This document shows positions 5,554 to 6,775 of a DNA stretch of 6,775 nt, one piece after another. This stretch comes from Spirochaetaceae bacterium. Lineage in GTDB: Bacteria > Spirochaetota > Spirochaetia > JABEVK01. Below the pieces are notes generated by a model. That model was not told where the DNA came from. It worked only from the letters and a program-made list of their open reading frames with translations, and ran no database searches. The translations under genes were made by a program, and so were the position numbers. The stretch is from positions 1 through 6,775 of the forward strand of contig JAHFSN010000113.1 in the NCBI GenBank assembly GCA_023265735.1, in the 5' to 3' direction. Position 1 is the stretch's first letter. The number at the start of each line of letters is the position of its first letter.

Positions 5554-6775
5554 CTAGTCTCTGTCGGAATCGGAGGCAAGGTCGGCCGGGGCCTGCCGGA
5601 AGGCCCGGTAGTCGAGCTCGTATTTGCGGAGGCGCAGGCCCATGATGCGCTTGGTTAGGCCGAGCTCCCGGGCCGCCTGGGTCACGTTGCCCTGGGCCGC
5701 CTTGAGGGCCTCCACGAGCATCTCGTATTCCAGGGAGTCGAGCCTGTCGGGGAGGCGGCCGTGCATGCGGGTTCCGCTGTGGACCGAACTCTGGAGGGAG
5801 GGCGGGAGGTGGAAGCCGTGGATGACCTCGTCGTCGGAGAGGAGCACGGCCCGCTCGATGACGCTCTTGAGTTCCCTCACGTTGCCCGGCCAGGGGTAGG
5901 TGAGGAGCATTTCGAGGGTGGGCGTGGAGATGCGCTTGATGTCCTTGCCCGTCTGGAGGCTGAACTGGGTGACGAAGTGGTCGGCCAGGGCGATGATGTC
6001 GGACCCCCTGTCCCTCAGGGGCGGAATCTGGATGGGAAAGGCGGCCAGACGGGAGTAGAGGTCGCCCCGGAACCGGCCCGACGCGATGAGCTGTTCCAGG
6101 CTGCGGCTGGACGACACCATGAGCCGCAGGTTGACGGCCACGGGCTGAGAGGAGCCGGTCCGGTCCACGGCGCGGTCTTCCAGCACCCGGAGCAATCGGG
6201 CTTGGACAGGAAGGCTGAGGTCGCCGACTTCGTCGAGGAAGAGGGTGCCCCCGTGGGCCTCTTCGAACTTGCCCCCCAGTCCTTTGGCGTGTCCGAAGAG
6301 GTCGCTCTCGACCATCGATTCGGGGAGGGCCGTGCCGTTGAAGAGGACGAAGGGCCCCCGGGAGACCTGGGACCTGCGGTGGATGACCTCGGCCAAGGCC
6401 GCTTTCCCCACGCCCGATTCGCCGAGCAGAAGGACGGTGCTCGAGGTGCCGGCGACGCGGTCGGCCAGGCGGAAGACCTCCTGCATCCCCCCCGACGTGC
6501 CCACCAGGCCGCCGGCGGGGAGGTTCAGACCCCCCAAACGGCGGATCTCCGTCTCTTGGGCGACGAGGAGGGACAGAGCATCCCAGAGGTCGGCCTGGGG
6601 CAGGGGGGCGGTCCGGGGGCCTTCGGGAACTTCAAACGGGAGGGTGCCCAGGGATCGCTTGCGCCGGACAAGGGGCACGGTAACGACGGGGCCCCCCGAG
6701 GGAAACTCGGATCGTCCGGTGACCAGGGGCATGCCGTCGGAAAGGACCACCGAGGCTCGGATGGGCGCCCAGGTC
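5554..6775 (-). CDS. NifA/NtrC-type AAA+ transcriptional regulator lacking the GAFTGA loop (5' end outside the window)
   Basis: About 406 residues are visible; the frame is open to the right edge. Numbering is from the GTG at 6750. Residues up to about 45 look like the end of a GAF domain (VVTVPLVRRKRSLGTLPFE, as in NifA). The AAA+ domain spans about 80-305: Walker A GESGVGKAAL (110-119), Walker B GGTLFLDEVGD (167-177), arginine-finger region RFRGDLYSRLAAFPIQIPPLRDR (226-248), and YPWPGNVREL (285-294). A Fis-type HTH lies at about 340-385 (GNVTQAARELGLTKRIMGLRLRKY). The segment that should read FGHEKGAFTGA...RFE is FGHAKGLGGKFE, so about eight residues including the GAFTGA sigma-54 contact are absent (near base 6280). 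Regulators of this family without that loop, such as TyrR and Rhodobacter capsulatus NtrC, act with sigma-70 or as repressors. It may control the carbonic anhydrase gene 19 bases downstream; that is inference. No nif genes are visible, so I give no symbol. Confidence 0.9.
   Translation of the reverse strand, partial: TWAPIRASVVLSDGMPLVTGRSEFPSGGPVVTVPLVRRKRSLGTLPFEVPEGPRTAPLPQADLWDALSLLVAQETEIRRLGGLNLPAGGLVGTSGGMQEVFRLADRVAGTSSTVLLLGESGVGKAALAEVIHRRSQVSRGPFVLFNGTALPESMVESDLFGHAKGLGGKFEEAHGGTLFLDEVGDLSLPVQARLLRVLEDRAVDRTGSSQPVAVNLRLMVSSSRSLEQLIASGRFRGDLYSRLAAFPIQIPPLRDRGSDIIALADHFVTQFSLQTGKDIKRISTPTLEMLLTYPWPGNVRELKSVIERAVLLSDDEVIHGFHLPPSLQSSVHSGTRMHGRLPDRLDSLEYEMLVEALKAAQGNVTQAARELGLTKRIMGLRLRKYELDYRAFRQAPADLASDSDRD

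Noticed and set aside
5554..6775. Naming the AAA+ regulator nifA
   Set aside because: The GAF-like end and Fis region resemble NifA, but no nitrogen-fixation gene is visible and the sigma-54 contact loop is missing.

Overview
The window comes from a GC-rich bacterial chromosome, and the organism is probably Gram-negative. Two proteins carry Sec-type signal peptides, one membrane protein has a chemoreceptor-like periplasmic helical domain, and there is a sigma-54-activator-type regulator. I cannot name the organism from this sequence. Acidobacteriota (Holophagae-like) or a deltaproteobacterial lineage would fit, but that is only a guess.

Left block (1-2455, minus strand). Reading right to left there is a secreted carbohydrate-type solute-binding protein, then a small two-helix membrane protein with a predicted four-helix-bundle periplasmic domain, then the N-terminal third or so of an FGGY sugar kinase (xylulokinase-like) that runs off the left edge. 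The first two genes are nearly contiguous: the Shine-Dalgarno of the second overlaps the stop of the first. They look like a ligand-binding protein plus a membrane sensor or partner. The kinase suggests a link to sugar use.

Centre (2530-3682, plus strand). A divergent two-gene unit encodes a membrane-anchored LuxR-type regulator (four predicted helices plus a C-terminal HTH) and a 144-residue four-helix membrane protein with some resemblance to the MotA/TolQ/ExbB channel core. The 74-base gap between the divergent starts must hold both promoters. The luxR-type gene has no Shine-Dalgarno, and its -10 box is placed as expected for a leaderless mRNA.

Non-coding stretch (3683-4235, 553 bases). 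It is dominated by a 14-copy tandem array of a 21-bp unit (3721-4013), followed by an imperfect GC-rich inverted repeat (4013-4087) and a small hairpin (4146-4164). In one frame the array is open and in phase with the preceding gene, separated from it by a single TAA.

Right block (4236-6775, minus strand). A NifA/NtrC-type AAA+ regulator, cut by the right edge and lacking the GAFTGA sigma-54 contact loop, lies 19 bases upstream of a gene for an exported protein. That protein joins an unrecognised N-terminal domain and a low-complexity linker to a beta-carbonic anhydrase domain. The carbonic anhydrase keeps its Cys/His/Cys zinc ligands but has Pro where the Arg of the catalytic Asp-Arg dyad should be. 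Both proteins of this pair therefore deviate at a signature functional site.
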